The position numbers and the translations under genes were made by a program. From Actinoplanes lobatus (GTDB taxonomy: Bacteria > Actinomycetota > Actinomycetes > Mycobacteriales > Micromonosporaceae), in NCBI RefSeq assembly GCF_014205215.1, contig NZ_JACHNC010000001.1:7250501-7314500 (forward strand): a DNA stretch of 64,000 nt, given 5' to 3'. Positions 42,869 to 52,028 of this stretch are shown piece after piece (the stretch's first letter is position 1; each line of letters opens with the position of its first letter). The notes beneath the pieces are model-generated. The model did not search any database and had not been told where the DNA came from. It saw nothing but the letters and a program-made list of their open reading frames with translations.

Positions 42869-45700
42869 ATGGGACTGAGTGACGCGGCCCGCACGGTGTG
42901 GGGCAAGACCGACCGCACGGGTCTCTCCGTGGTCGGCTGGCTTCCCCTGTGGCGGCACCTCGCCGATGCCGCCGACGTGGCCGGCCGCCTGTGGGACCAC
43001 TGGCTGAGCCCCGCGGTCCGCCACCGCATCGCGGACGAACTGCCCGGCGGCGACACCGACGGCCGGACCCTCGCCGTCTGGCTCGCCGGCGTGCACGACA
43101 TCGGCAAAGCGACACCCGCCTTCGCCGTCCAGGCATCCTTCCGCGGCCAGACCGCCAACCTGGTACAGCGGATGCGCGACCGTGGACTCGACTTCGATCA
43201 TCAGCAAGTCTGCGACCAACGTCGGCAGGCCCGCCATGACGCCGCCGGTCACCTCGTACTCGCCGAATGGCTGCGCGAACGCGATTGGACCGATCCGCAC
43301 GCGTACGCCGTGGTCGTCGGCGGCCACCACGGCGTACCGCCAACCGACGAGGTGCTCAAGGGCATTCTGTGCCGCCGGTACCTGCTCGGTGACCAGGCAT
43401 GGCAGCAGGTACAGCACGAACTGCTGACCTGGATGACCGACCGAGCCGGCGCGGGAGACCGGCTCAGCGGCTGGGCCGATGCACGACTGTCACAACCGGT
43501 CCAGGCGGCCCTCACCGGACTCGTCATCGTCGCCGACTGGATCGCCAGCAACGAGAAATACTTCCCGTACCTTCTCGATGCCGCCGACGAGGACCGGCTC
43601 AAAACCGGATGGGAAGAAGTCGACCTACCCGTACCGTGGCTTCCCGCCCAGCCGCCGGCCGACGCGGCAAACCTGTTCTCCACCCGGTTCGCCCTGCCCT
43701 CCGGCGCGACGCCACGCCCGGTGCAGCAGACCGTCACCGAGGTCGCCACCAGCATGCCGACACCAGGAATGATCATCGTCGAAGCGGCCATGGGGGAGGG
43801 GAAGACCGAAGCGGCACTCGCGGCAGTGGAGATCCTCGCCCGCCGCACCGGAGCCTCCGGCTGCTACCTCGCGCTGCCCACCCGGGCCACCAGCGACGCC
43901 ATGTTCAGCCGCATGCTGTCCTGGCTGCGCCGGCTACCCGACACCCGGGTCGGCAGGGGAGACCGCGACGTACGACTCGCCCACGGCAAGGCCGCACTCA
44001 ACCCCGAATACGACCAACTGCGCCACACCTCCCTGGCCAGTGCCATCGCCGAAGACGACGGCGGCACCAGCATCGGCGTCAACAGCTGGCTGGCCGGATC
44101 GAAACGCAGCCTGCTCTCCAGCTTCGTCGTCGGCACCGTCGACCAACTGCTGTTCGCCGCGCTGCGCGGCAAACACCTGGTGCTGCGCCACCTCGGCCTC
44201 GCCGGAAAGGTCGTCGTCATCGACGAGGCCCACGCCTACGACGTCTACATGGGGCGCTTCCTCGACCGGGCGCTGGAATGGCTCGCCGCCTACGGCGTAC
44301 CGGTCGTCGTGCTCTCCGCCACCCTGCCCGCGCACCGCCGCGCCGAACTGCTGGCGGCCTACGACAACGGACGGCTCGGCCCACCACCCCCGCTCACCTG
44401 GCGAGACCGAGGCAAAACCAGAATCGATCCGTACGCCGCGGTGCGCACCGAAATGCGATATCCCCTGATCACCACCTCAGCCGACGGCCGCGGAGCCATA
44501 ACGACCAGCTGCGCCGACTCCGGGCGAGGCATCAAGGTACGGATCCGCCGTCTCGACGACGACCCGACCGCCCTGATCAACCTGCTCCGCGATCGGCTGC
44601 GCGACGGCGGCTGCGCGCTGGTCATCCGCAACACCGTCGCCCGCGTCCAGCAGACAGCCGAGTACCTGCGTACGGCACTCGGCCCGGACCTGCCCGTGTC
44701 GGTGGCGCACTCCCGGTTCATGGCGGTGGACCGGGCCACCAAGGACCGCTGGCTCGCCGCGACCTTCGGGCCACCGGGAACCGCCGAACGACCGCGCCGG
44801 CACATCGTGGTCGCCAGCCAGGTCGCCGAGCAGTCCCTGGACATCGACTTCGACCTGCTCGTCACCGACCTCGCCCCCGTCGACCTCGTACTGCAGCGCA
44901 TCGGCCGCCTGCACCGGCACCCCCGCGACGACCGTCCGGCCGCCGTCGCCGAGCCGACCTGCTGGATCACCGGAGCCGACTGGACCACCGAACCACCCCA
45001 ACCGGTCGCCGGCTCACGCCGGGTCTACCAGCCCGCCATGCTGCTGCGCAGCGCCGCCGTGCTCCTGCCACACCTGGACGGTGTGCCACTGCGACTTCCG
45101 GCCGACATCGCCGTACTCACCCAGGCCGCCTACGGCGACACCGAGGTGGGACCGCAAGCCTGGCAGCCGGCGCTGTCCGAGGCCGAGCAGAAACAGCGCG
45201 ACGCCTTCGTCGCCAAGGAACTGAAAGCCGACGGCTTCCGCCTCGCCGGGGTCGCCGAGCGCGGGGAACCGCTGATCGGCTGGCTCTCCGGCGGCATTGG
45301 TGACGCCGACGACAAGACAGCTCGCGGACACGTCCGCGACACCGACGGCGAAACCCTGGAGGTCCTGCTACTGGTCCGAACCGAGACCGGTCTGGTCATT
45401 CCACCGTGGATCGGCGGGGGCGGGGTAGCCGTACCCGTCAACAGCATGCCCCATTGGCGGCTTGCCCGGCAGATCGCCCGTTGCACCCTGCCCTTGCCCC
45501 GCTCGATGACGGCCACCGACGTCATCGACGACACCATCGCTGAGCTGGAGCGTCGAGTCGATGTCGCCGCCTGGCAAGACAGTCCTTGGCTGGCCGGGGA
45601 GCTGGTACTTGATATTGAGATTAACGGTCTCGCGCGGGTCGGTTCCTTCGATCTCCATTACGAATTTCATGAGGGCCTCCGGGTTTCGCGCCGTGATTAA
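42869..45700 (+). CDS. cas3: Cas3 helicase-nuclease, type I-E
   Basis: 943 residues. The HD nuclease part has VHDIGKATPAF (residues 69-79) and GGHHGVP near 151. The superfamily 2 helicase has EAAMGEGKTEAAL (about 308-320), VVIDEAHAYD, VLSATLPA and LQRIGRLHRHP. Cas3 is recruited by Cascade to unwind and shred the target strand. It stands apart from the casA-cas2 operon: 143 bp with a CRISPR-like structure separate its stop from casA, so its supply can be controlled separately. It is co-directional with the helicase gene 9 bp upstream. Confidence 0.97.
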   Translation: MGLSDAARTVWGKTDRTGLSVVGWLPLWRHLADAADVAGRLWDHWLSPAVRHRIADELPGGDTDGRTLAVWLAGVHDIGKATPAFAVQASFRGQTANLVQRMRDRGLDFDHQQVCDQRRQARHDAAGHLVLAEWLRERDWTDPHAYAVVVGGHHGVPPTDEVLKGILCRRYLLGDQAWQQVQHELLTWMTDRAGAGDRLSGWADARLSQPVQAALTGLVIVADWIASNEKYFPYLLDAADEDRLKTGWEEVDLPVPWLPAQPPADAANLFSTRFALPSGATPRPVQQTVTEVATSMPTPGMIIVEAAMGEGKTEAALAAVEILARRTGASGCYLALPTRATSDAMFSRMLSWLRRLPDTRVGRGDRDVRLAHGKAALNPEYDQLRHTSLASAIAEDDGGTSIGVNSWLAGSKRSLLSSFVVGTVDQLLFAALRGKHLVLRHLGLAGKVVVIDEAHAYDVYMGRFLDRALEWLAAYGVPVVVLSATLPAHRRAELLAAYDNGRLGPPPPLTWRDRGKTRIDPYAAVRTEMRYPLITTSADGRGAITTSCADSGRGIKVRIRRLDDDPTALINLLRDRLRDGGCALVIRNTVARVQQTAEYLRTALGPDLPVSVAHSRFMAVDRATKDRWLAATFGPPGTAERPRRHIVVASQVAEQSLDIDFDLLVTDLAPVDLVLQRIGRLHRHPRDDRPAAVAEPTCWITGADWTTEPPQPVAGSRRVYQPAMLLRSAAVLLPHLDGVPLRLPADIAVLTQAAYGDTEVGPQAWQPALSEAEQKQRDAFVAKELKADGFRLAGVAERGEPLIGWLSGGIGDADDKTARGHVRDTDGETLEVLLLVRTETGLVIPPWIGGGGVAVPVNSMPHWRLARQIARCTLPLPRSMTATDVIDDTIAELERRVDVAAWQDSPWLAGELVLDIEINGLARVGSFDLHYEFHEGLRVSRRD

Positions 45701-45774
45701 AACCCCCGCCTGACGCGGGGAACCTACCTGCATGCAGGGATTTAAAGGATCACCCCTCATTGGAGGGAATCGGC
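45701..45774 (-). ncRNA. Candidate Cas-regulating guide RNA (degenerate mini-CRISPR)
   Basis: On the minus strand, a degenerate repeat (45747-45774) keeps the last ten bases of the real repeat, GGGGTGATCC, which become the crRNA 5' handle, after a CCCTC/GAGGG hairpin. Next come one base and a 20-nt pseudo-spacer TTAAATCCCTGCATGCAGGT (45726-45745), then a second degenerate repeat (45701-45725) with TTCCCCGCG and GCGGGGG arms. The guide matches the casA upstream site (see 45799-45821) at 15 of its first 17 positions, mismatching only at 6 and 12. Known family: CreR-type RNAs. Expression is not shown here. Confidence 0.75.
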
Positions 45775-45798
45775 TGACGAAAGGTTTTCATCAATGGG

Positions 45799-45821
45799 CT
45801 TTGCATACAGGGTTTTAACTT
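45799..45821 (-). promoter_or_regulatory. Predicted Cascade target upstream of casA (PAM AAG plus partial protospacer)
   Basis: The minus strand reads AAG followed by TTAAAACCCTGTATGCAAAG. AAG is the standard type I-E PAM, and the following bases pair with the mini-CRISPR guide at 1-5, 7-11 and 13-17. The site lies 23-45 bp upstream of the casA start. TTGCAT (45801-45806) and TATGTT (45835-45840) are the best promoter-like boxes around it. Binding would block casA transcription. Confidence 0.72.
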
Positions 45822-45843
45822 ATGGCGGTCACGTTATGTTGGG

Positions 45844-47505
45844 GTGGCGGGTTTGGCAACTGTGAGTAACTCTCGAGTGTTCACTCTGGCGGATGAAACC
45901 TGGATTCCGGTCCTGGATGGGGCTTGTAGGCGGCGTGAGGTTTCCGTGCGCGGGCTGTTCGAGCAGTCCGCTGAGATCCGCATGATCGCCTGCGAGTTGC
46001 CCACGCAGACGTTTGCGATCCTGCGGCTGGCCCTGGCGATCCTGCACCGCGTTACGAACGGCCCACCCAATGAAGCTGCCTGGCAAGCCCTCTGGCGAGA
46101 CCGGCGACTGCCGCTGGACGACCTGACCGACTACCTCGACACGTTCCGCGACCGGTTCGACCTGTTCCACCCGCGACACCCCTTCTATCAGGTAGCCGAC
46201 CTGAGAGCCGAGAAAGACAACACGTACGGCCTCGAGCGGCTCATCGCCGATGTGCCCAACGGCATGCCGTTCCTGACCACCCGGGCCGGCCCGGGTATGG
46301 AATCGATCTCTCCTGCCGAGGCTGCCCGGTGGCTGGTGCACTGCCAGGCGTACGACCCGGGCGGCATCAAGACCGGGGCAGTCGGTGACATCCGGGTCAA
46401 GAAGGGCAAGGGCTACTCGATCGGCGTCGGCACGCTCGGCAACCTCGGCGGCGTCTACCTGGACGGCAATACGCTGCGAGAGACGCTGCTGCTCAACCTG
46501 CTGCCCTTCGGTGGAAACCGGCAGCGGGCCGACGACCGAGATCTGCCGGTATGGGAACGCGAACCGCAGACCGCCGCCGAGGAACCCGACGAGACACGCG
46601 GCCCGTACGGCCTGCTCAGCCTCTACACCTGGCAGTCCCGCCGGATCAGGCTGTTCGGTGATGCCGACGGCGTCACCGGCGCGATGATCGCCATCGGTGA
46701 CCGGCTCGACTGGCAGAACCACCACCTGCTGGAACCGATGAGCGTCTGGAGCCGCAGCGCACCCCGGGAACGCGAACAGAAGCTGGCCCCGATCTACCTG
46801 CCCCGCCCGCACGACCACACCCGCACCCTGTGGCGAGGGCTGCAAACCCTGCTACCCCCGCCGGCGCCGTCCACCGGCGAAGCACCGCAACGCTGGTCGC
46901 CGCTGGTCCTGCAGTGGCTAGCCCGGCTGACCCGCGACGCTGTGATCGGCCAGGACTTCCAGGCCCGGCCCCGCGCGGTCAGCGTCACCTACGGCACCCA
47001 ACAGGCGGTCATCGACGAGGTCTTCTCCGACACGCTGACCATGAACGTCCTCCTGCTGCTCGAAGACTCCCCACTACGGACCACAGCCGTCGACGCCACC
47101 GCCGACGCCGAGGCGGCCGTCCAAGCACTACGGCGACTCGCCACGAACCTGATCCGGGCCGCCGGCGGCTCCGACGACAGCGGCGACGCCGACCGCGCGG
47201 CCGAGCGCGCGTACGCCGTACTCGATCGGGCTTTTCGTGATTGGCTCGCCCACCTCGGACCCGACAGCGAACCGGCGACCGAGCGCACTGCATGGCAGCA
47301 CCGAGTGCGTCGCGCCGTTAAGGAGGTCGGCGATGAGCTGGTCGACGCGGCCAGCCCGGCCGCCTGGGTCGGCCGCACCAGAACCGACCGCAACGGACGA
47401 GACATCCACTACTCCAGCTTCCAGGCCGAAACATGGTTCCGCCGGGACCTTGCCAAAGCGCTGACCCTCACCACCGACACCGACCACCAGGAGGTACGAG
47501 CGTGA
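45844..47505 (+). CDS. casA: Cascade large subunit Cas8e (CasA/Cse1)
   Basis: 553 residues; GTG start at 45844 (a later GTG at 45862 would give the more usual short start and cannot be excluded). The N-terminus FTLADETWIPVLDG and the middle segment LNLLPFGGNRQRADDRDLPVWE are typical of Cse1, which recognises the PAM, holds the target DNA open and recruits Cas3. The C-terminal helix bundle is present. First gene of a run of seven cas genes joined by 4-bp or 1-bp overlaps. Confidence 0.95.
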   Translation: MAGLATVSNSRVFTLADETWIPVLDGACRRREVSVRGLFEQSAEIRMIACELPTQTFAILRLALAILHRVTNGPPNEAAWQALWRDRRLPLDDLTDYLDTFRDRFDLFHPRHPFYQVADLRAEKDNTYGLERLIADVPNGMPFLTTRAGPGMESISPAEAARWLVHCQAYDPGGIKTGAVGDIRVKKGKGYSIGVGTLGNLGGVYLDGNTLRETLLLNLLPFGGNRQRADDRDLPVWEREPQTAAEEPDETRGPYGLLSLYTWQSRRIRLFGDADGVTGAMIAIGDRLDWQNHHLLEPMSVWSRSAPREREQKLAPIYLPRPHDHTRTLWRGLQTLLPPPAPSTGEAPQRWSPLVLQWLARLTRDAVIGQDFQARPRAVSVTYGTQQAVIDEVFSDTLTMNVLLLLEDSPLRTTAVDATADAEAAVQALRRLATNLIRAAGGSDDSGDADRAAERAYAVLDRAFRDWLAHLGPDSEPATERTAWQHRVRRAVKEVGDELVDAASPAAWVGRTRTDRNGRDIHYSSFQAETWFRRDLAKALTLTTDTDHQEVRA

Positions 47506-48149
47506 CGACGACAGACGCCCCGGCCGACACACCGGTGCGCACCGCGAGACCGAGACGGCGCACCGCGCTCGGCGACCACGTCGCACGCACCGTCGGCAGC
47601 CTCCAGGCCCGGCTGCTGCGCGACCCTCCACAACCACAGGCCATCAGCGCCCTCGCCCGGCTACGCCGCGTCATCGGCCACGAACCCGGCTTCGACTACA
47701 CCCTCGAGGACTACCTCTCCGTCCCGGACGAACTGCTCAACACCCGGCAGATCGACCCGGCCACCGACCAGGACCACGCCGTCCACGACGCGGTCAGCCT
47801 GTACGCCCTGCACCAGCAGTCACGCCGCGAACGGATGCACATCGACGGCCGCGGACTCGGCCGGGCCGTGGCCGAACTCGCCCACGCCTCAGCCGGACCG
47901 GACGGCATCCGCCGCCGCTTCGCCGCACTCGGCACCGCTAGCAGCTACCACGAGAGCATCCACCACCTGCGCGGCCTGATCACCATGCTGCGCGGCCACC
48001 AGATCCCCCTCGACTACGGCCTGCTCGCCGACGACCTGCACACCCTGCGCCGCCCCGGCGGCCGGCAGCGGGTGCAGGCCATCTGGGGACGCGAATTCTT
48101 CCGCAGCCGGCCGCAACCCACCGACAACTCCGAGGAGACGCCAGCATGA
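47502..48149 (+). CDS. casB: Cascade small subunit Cse2 (CasB, Cas11)
   Basis: 215 residues from the GTG at 47502, which overlaps the casA stop (GTGA). The helical core includes ALARLRRVIGHEPGFDYTLEDYL and VHDAVSLYALHQQSRRERMH, then the conserved RRFAALGTASSYHESIHHLRGLITMLRGHQIPLDYG. Cse2 forms the belly of Cascade and steadies the R-loop. The first 30 residues are a disordered Thr/Arg-rich extension. Confidence 0.94.
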   Translation: MTTTDAPADTPVRTARPRRRTALGDHVARTVGSLQARLLRDPPQPQAISALARLRRVIGHEPGFDYTLEDYLSVPDELLNTRQIDPATDQDHAVHDAVSLYALHQQSRRERMHIDGRGLGRAVAELAHASAGPDGIRRRFAALGTASSYHESIHHLRGLITMLRGHQIPLDYGLLADDLHTLRRPGGRQRVQAIWGREFFRSRPQPTDNSEETPA

Positions 48150-49270
48150 ACCGCGCCATCATCGACGTCTACGCCCTGCACACCGTCCCGCCGAGCAACC
48201 TCAACCGCGACGACACCGGCTCACCGAAGACCGCCGTCTACGGCGGTGTCCGCCGGGCCCGGGTGTCCAGCCAGGCATGGAAGCGGGCCATCCGGCTGGC
48301 CTTCAAGGACCTGCTCGACCCCACCGAACTCGGCGAGCGCACCAAACGGGTCGGCGAATCCCTGGCGGTCCGCATTCAGGCCCTCGACCCGAACCTGTCC
48401 GACGAGACCGCCGCGACCATGGCTGCCGAGGTATTCGTCACGGTAGGCCTCGCCAAGGCCGACAAGAAGAAGACCGAGGTGAAGTACGTCGAATCCGGCT
48501 ATCTGCTCTTTCTCAGCCACCAGCAACTGGACAACCTAGCCGCTGCCGCACTCGACGCCGTCAACACCGGCACCCCACTGGACAAGAACCGGCTCAAGGC
48601 GCTGGCGAACAGCGACCACTCGGTGGACATCGCCATGTTCGGCCGGATGGTCGCCGACATGACCGACATCAACGTCGACGCCGCCTGCCAGGTCGCCCAC
48701 GCCATCAGCGTGCACGCCGTCGACAACGAGTTCGACTACTTTACCGCCGTCGACGACCGCAAACACGACATGGCCGAGACCGGCGCCGGCATGATCGGCA
48801 CCATCGAGTTCAACTCGTCCACCCTCTACCGGTACGCCACCGTCGACGTGAACGCCCTACACGAAACGCTCGGCTCCGCGCCGGCCGCAGTGGCCGCGGT
48901 CAAGGCGTTCCTCACGGCCTTCGCCCGCAGCATGCCCACCGGCAAACAGAACACCTTCGCCCACCGGACCCTGCCTGACGCGCTCGTCGTACGGCTCCGC
49001 GACACGCAGCCGATCAACCTGGTGGGCGCGTTCGAGACTCCCATCCGCGAAACCCACGAGGCCGGACGGATCAAACTGGCCGCGGACGCCCTCGCCGACC
49101 ACACGGTCGCGGTCGAGAACGCCTACGGCGAACAGCCGGTGGCGAGCTGGGTCACCCGCGTCGGCGACCAGACCGCAGCGCTGGCCGACCTCGGCAAGTC
49201 CACCACCCTCGGCGAACTGGTCAACGAGGTCGCGGAACAGGTAGGCCTGGCTCTCGGACAGCCCGCATGA
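48146..49270 (+). CDS. cas7: Cascade backbone Cas7e (CasC/Cse4)
   Basis: 374 residues, ATGA overlap with casB. Starts MNRAIIDVYALHTVPPSNLNRDDTGSPKTAVYGG followed by RVSSQAWKRAIR, the RRM-fold signature of Cas7e; the thumb and conserved FDYFTAVDD and STLYRYATVDV strands are present. Six copies line the crRNA and flip out every sixth base, which matters for reading the mini-CRISPR guide between cas3 and casA. Confidence 0.97.
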   Translation: MNRAIIDVYALHTVPPSNLNRDDTGSPKTAVYGGVRRARVSSQAWKRAIRLAFKDLLDPTELGERTKRVGESLAVRIQALDPNLSDETAATMAAEVFVTVGLAKADKKKTEVKYVESGYLLFLSHQQLDNLAAAALDAVNTGTPLDKNRLKALANSDHSVDIAMFGRMVADMTDINVDAACQVAHAISVHAVDNEFDYFTAVDDRKHDMAETGAGMIGTIEFNSSTLYRYATVDVNALHETLGSAPAAVAAVKAFLTAFARSMPTGKQNTFAHRTLPDALVVRLRDTQPINLVGAFETPIRETHEAGRIKLAADALADHTVAVENAYGEQPVASWVTRVGDQTAALADLGKSTTLGELVNEVAEQVGLALGQPA

Positions 49271-49968
49271 CCGTCCTGGTTCTCAGACTCGCCGGCCCGC
49301 TCCAGTCATGGGGCTCGTCCAGCCGCTTCGCTCGCCGCGGCACCGACATCGCACCCACGAAAAGCGGTGTCATCGGCATGCTCGCGGCCGCCAAAGGAAT
49401 CCGCCGTACCGAGCCGCTCACCGAGCTCCTCGGCCTGAAATTCGGCGTCCGCCTCGACCAGCCGGGCCAGATCCTGCGGGACTTCCAGACCGCCCGGTCC
49501 CTCGACGGGCGAGCCAGCGCCCCACTGACCTACCGCTTCTACCTGTCCGACGCGATCTTCCTCGCCGGAGTCCACGGCGACCCGGCGCTGCTCCACGACC
49601 TGGCCGAGGCACTCAAGCGTCCCCGATACCCGCTCTATCTAGGACGACGATCCTGCCCACCGGCCGGCCCGGTCAGCCTCGGCGTCCACGACATCACCCT
49701 CGACGACGCCCTGGACTCGTGGCCCTGGCTGGCATCGGAACGCTTCCGGCGCCGCGCCGCCCCCACCGTCCGGCTGGAAGTCGTCCGCGACGCCCGCCCC
49801 GGCGAACCCAGCGCGGAAACCCTGCCCGACGAGCCGGTCAGCTTCGACCCCGCCCACCGGCAGCACACCTGGCGCTCCGTGCTGCGCCGCCACGTGGACG
49901 TCCCCAACGACCTCGCGGAACGGGCCGGCGTAACCGACCACGACCCGTTGAGCCTGCTCGGAGGATGA
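49267..49968 (+). CDS. cas5e: Cascade Cas5e (CasD)
   Basis: 233 residues, ATGA overlap with cas7. MTVLVLRLAGPLQSWGSSSRFARRGTDIAPTKSGVIGMLAAA is the Cas5 signature; PLYLGRRSCPPAGPVSLG is the conserved second block. It binds the 5' handle of the crRNA. Confidence 0.96.
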   Translation: MTVLVLRLAGPLQSWGSSSRFARRGTDIAPTKSGVIGMLAAAKGIRRTEPLTELLGLKFGVRLDQPGQILRDFQTARSLDGRASAPLTYRFYLSDAIFLAGVHGDPALLHDLAEALKRPRYPLYLGRRSCPPAGPVSLGVHDITLDDALDSWPWLASERFRRRAAPTVRLEVVRDARPGEPSAETLPDEPVSFDPAHRQHTWRSVLRRHVDVPNDLAERAGVTDHDPLSLLGG

Positions 49969-50654
49969 GCATGTTCCTCACCCGATTCCCGATCAACCCG
50001 GCCCGCCGCGGAGCCCGCAAACTGCTCGCCTCTCCGCAGGCCATGCACGCCGCGGTCCGGGCCGGATTCGCCGATCCCGCCGACTACCAACGGCCTGATA
50101 GCCGCACCCTCTGGCGACTCGACACCCCCGCCCCCGCCACCGTCCACCTCTACCTGATCAGCCCCGGTCGCCCCGATCTCACCCACCTCGTCGAACAGGC
50201 CGGCTGGCCGACCACCGCCACCTGGGACACCCGCGCCTACGATCCGCTGCTCGCGACGCTGCGACCCGGCCAGCGCTGGGCCTTCCGGCTCACCGCCAAC
50301 CCGGTCCACAGCGGCCGCAAAACCCCGGACACCAAGGAGACCCAGCGATTCGGCTACCTCCGAGCCGAAGAGCAGGAACAATGGCTGCTCCAGCGTGCCG
50401 CCCGATGCGGATTCACCGTGGCGACGCAACAGGACGGCCGGCCCAACCTGCGCCTGCATCAACGGCAGACCCAGAGCTTCAAACGCGGGACACAACCGGT
50501 CACGCTGACCACGGTCACGTACGACGGCGTTCTGGACGTCACCGACGGCCAAGCCTTCCGCACCGCCCTGACCAGCGGTATCGGTCACGCCAAGGCCTAC
50601 GGCTGCGGCCTGCTCACCCTCGCCCCAGCCGACGGGGCAGCGACCGGAAGATGA
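49965..50654 (+). CDS. cas6e: crRNA-processing endonuclease Cas6e (CasE)
   Basis: 229 residues from an ATG overlapping the cas5e stop (a second in-frame ATG lies 2 codons later). The start MFLTRFPINPARRGARKLL, with the candidate catalytic His in SPQAMHAAVRAGF (position 29), and the C-terminal glycine-rich loop GIGHAKAYGCGLLTLAP define Cas6e. It cuts the repeat hairpin and stays bound to the 3' end of the crRNA. Confidence 0.96.
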   Translation: MSMFLTRFPINPARRGARKLLASPQAMHAAVRAGFADPADYQRPDSRTLWRLDTPAPATVHLYLISPGRPDLTHLVEQAGWPTTATWDTRAYDPLLATLRPGQRWAFRLTANPVHSGRKTPDTKETQRFGYLRAEEQEQWLLQRAARCGFTVATQQDGRPNLRLHQRQTQSFKRGTQPVTLTTVTYDGVLDVTDGQAFRTALTSGIGHAKAYGCGLLTLAPADGAATGR

Positions 50655-51604
50655 GTTCCTCCGGGGTGCCACCCGCCGACATCGCCGACCTCAGCCGAGC
50701 CGAGGACCGCATCAGCTTCCTCTACCTCGAACGCAGCGTCATCCACCGCGACAGCAACGCGATCACCGCTACCGACGACCGCGGCGTCGTACACATCCCG
50801 GCCGCATCTATCGGAGTCCTCCTGCTCGGACCCGGCACCAGCATCACCCACCAAGCAATCGCCCTGCTCGCCGACCACGGCGCCACCGCCGTCTGGGTCG
50901 GCGAGCGCGGCGTGCGCTACTACGCCCACGGACGCTCCCTCGCCTCCTCCAGCCGGCTACTGATCGCCCAAGCCGCCGCCGTCAGCCACCGAAACCGGCG
51001 GCTGGCGGTGGCCCGAACCATGTACGCGATGCGCTTCCCGGGCGAGAACACGACCCACCTGTCGATGCAACAACTACGCGGCAAAGAAGGCGCCCGCGTC
51101 CGGCGGATCTACCGCGAACACTCCCAGCGAACCGGTGTGCCCTGGAACCAACGCGCATACGACAAGGCCGACTTCACCGCCGGCGATCCGATCAACCAGG
51201 CGCTGTCCGCTGCCCACGCCTGCCTGTACGGGATCGTGCACGCGGTCATCGTGGCCGTCGGAGCGTCACCCGGCCTCGGATTCGTCCACACCGGCCACGA
51301 ACGAGCCTTCGTATACGACATCGCCGACCTCTACAAAGCGGAGATCACCATTCCGGCCGCCTTCGACCTGATCGCCGAAGGCTCGACCGACATCAGCGCC
51401 GACACCCGCCGTCGAGTACGCGATCGCGTACACGACGGAGCCCTACTGGAACGGTGCGTGCGAGACATTCGCATGCTGCTGCTTCGGCCCGAACACGGCG
51501 GCGAGATCGAGGAGGACGACGATTCCGTCCGGCTGTGGGACGAGGGCGGTTTCGAGGTCACGGCCGGCCGCAATTATGCCGACGTCGGCGACGTGGACTT
51601 CTGA
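50651..51604 (+). CDS. cas1: Spacer-integration nuclease Cas1e
   Basis: 317 residues, ATGA overlap with cas6e. The metal-binding residues are in place: Glu in LRGKEGARVRRIYREH, His in GFVHTGHERAF and Asp in VYDIADLYKAE. Starts with DLSRAEDRISFLYLERSVIHRD as in Cas1e. It integrates new spacers with Cas2. It is the only cas1 in the window and must serve all three arrays unless copies exist elsewhere. Confidence 0.97.
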   Translation: MSSSGVPPADIADLSRAEDRISFLYLERSVIHRDSNAITATDDRGVVHIPAASIGVLLLGPGTSITHQAIALLADHGATAVWVGERGVRYYAHGRSLASSSRLLIAQAAAVSHRNRRLAVARTMYAMRFPGENTTHLSMQQLRGKEGARVRRIYREHSQRTGVPWNQRAYDKADFTAGDPINQALSAAHACLYGIVHAVIVAVGASPGLGFVHTGHERAFVYDIADLYKAEITIPAAFDLIAEGSTDISADTRRRVRDRVHDGALLERCVRDIRMLLLRPEHGGEIEEDDDSVRLWDEGGFEVTAGRNYADVGDVDF

Positions 51605-51960
51605 TGACCGTCATCATTCTCACCGCCTGCCCACCAGGGCTGCGAGGGCACCTCACCCAATGGCTGCTGGAGATCTCCGCCGGCGTGTACGTCGGCCACA
51701 TCAGCACACGAGTCCGCAACCGCCTCTGGGCGCGGGTTGTCGACATGGCCGGGCCCGGACGAGCGCTACTGGTCTACCAGAAGCGCGGCGAGCAGAAGCT
51801 CTCCTTCGAGGTACACGACCACCACTGGGAACCGGTCGACCTGGACGGCGTGACACTGATCCGCCGTCCCGGAAACGCACCGTTCAATCCGGCAGCTCCG
51901 ACCGGCTGGAGCAAGGCCGCCAAACGCCGCCGGTTCGGGCGCCCCGGCCGTCCAGCGTAG
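51604..51960 (+). CDS. cas2: Cas2e
   Basis: 118 residues; its ATG shares a base with the cas1 stop. The start MTVIILTACPPGLRGHLTQWLLEISAGVYVG and RVRNRLWARV are typical of Cas2e, the structural partner of Cas1. The basic tail AAKRRRFGRPGRPA is unusual in that its last 15 codons, with the following leader, also occur before array 3 (58083-58196). Confidence 0.97.
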   Translation: MTVIILTACPPGLRGHLTQWLLEISAGVYVGHISTRVRNRLWARVVDMAGPGRALLVYQKRGEQKLSFEVHDHHWEPVDLDGVTLIRRPGNAPFNPAAPTGWSKAAKRRRFGRPGRPA

Positions 51961-51974
51961 GCTGTACCCAGCGA

Positions 51975-52028
51975 GAGCAAGTGAACAAAATCCAGGATCC
52001 TGATCTTTAACGCTGCAGGTCAATTAGT
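51975..52028 (+). promoter_or_regulatory. Leader of CRISPR array 2
   Basis: AAGTGAACAAAA, TGATCT and GCAGGTCAATTAGT in order, ending at the first repeat. It starts 14 bp after the cas2 stop and shares its blocks with the other two leaders. Confidence 0.9.
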
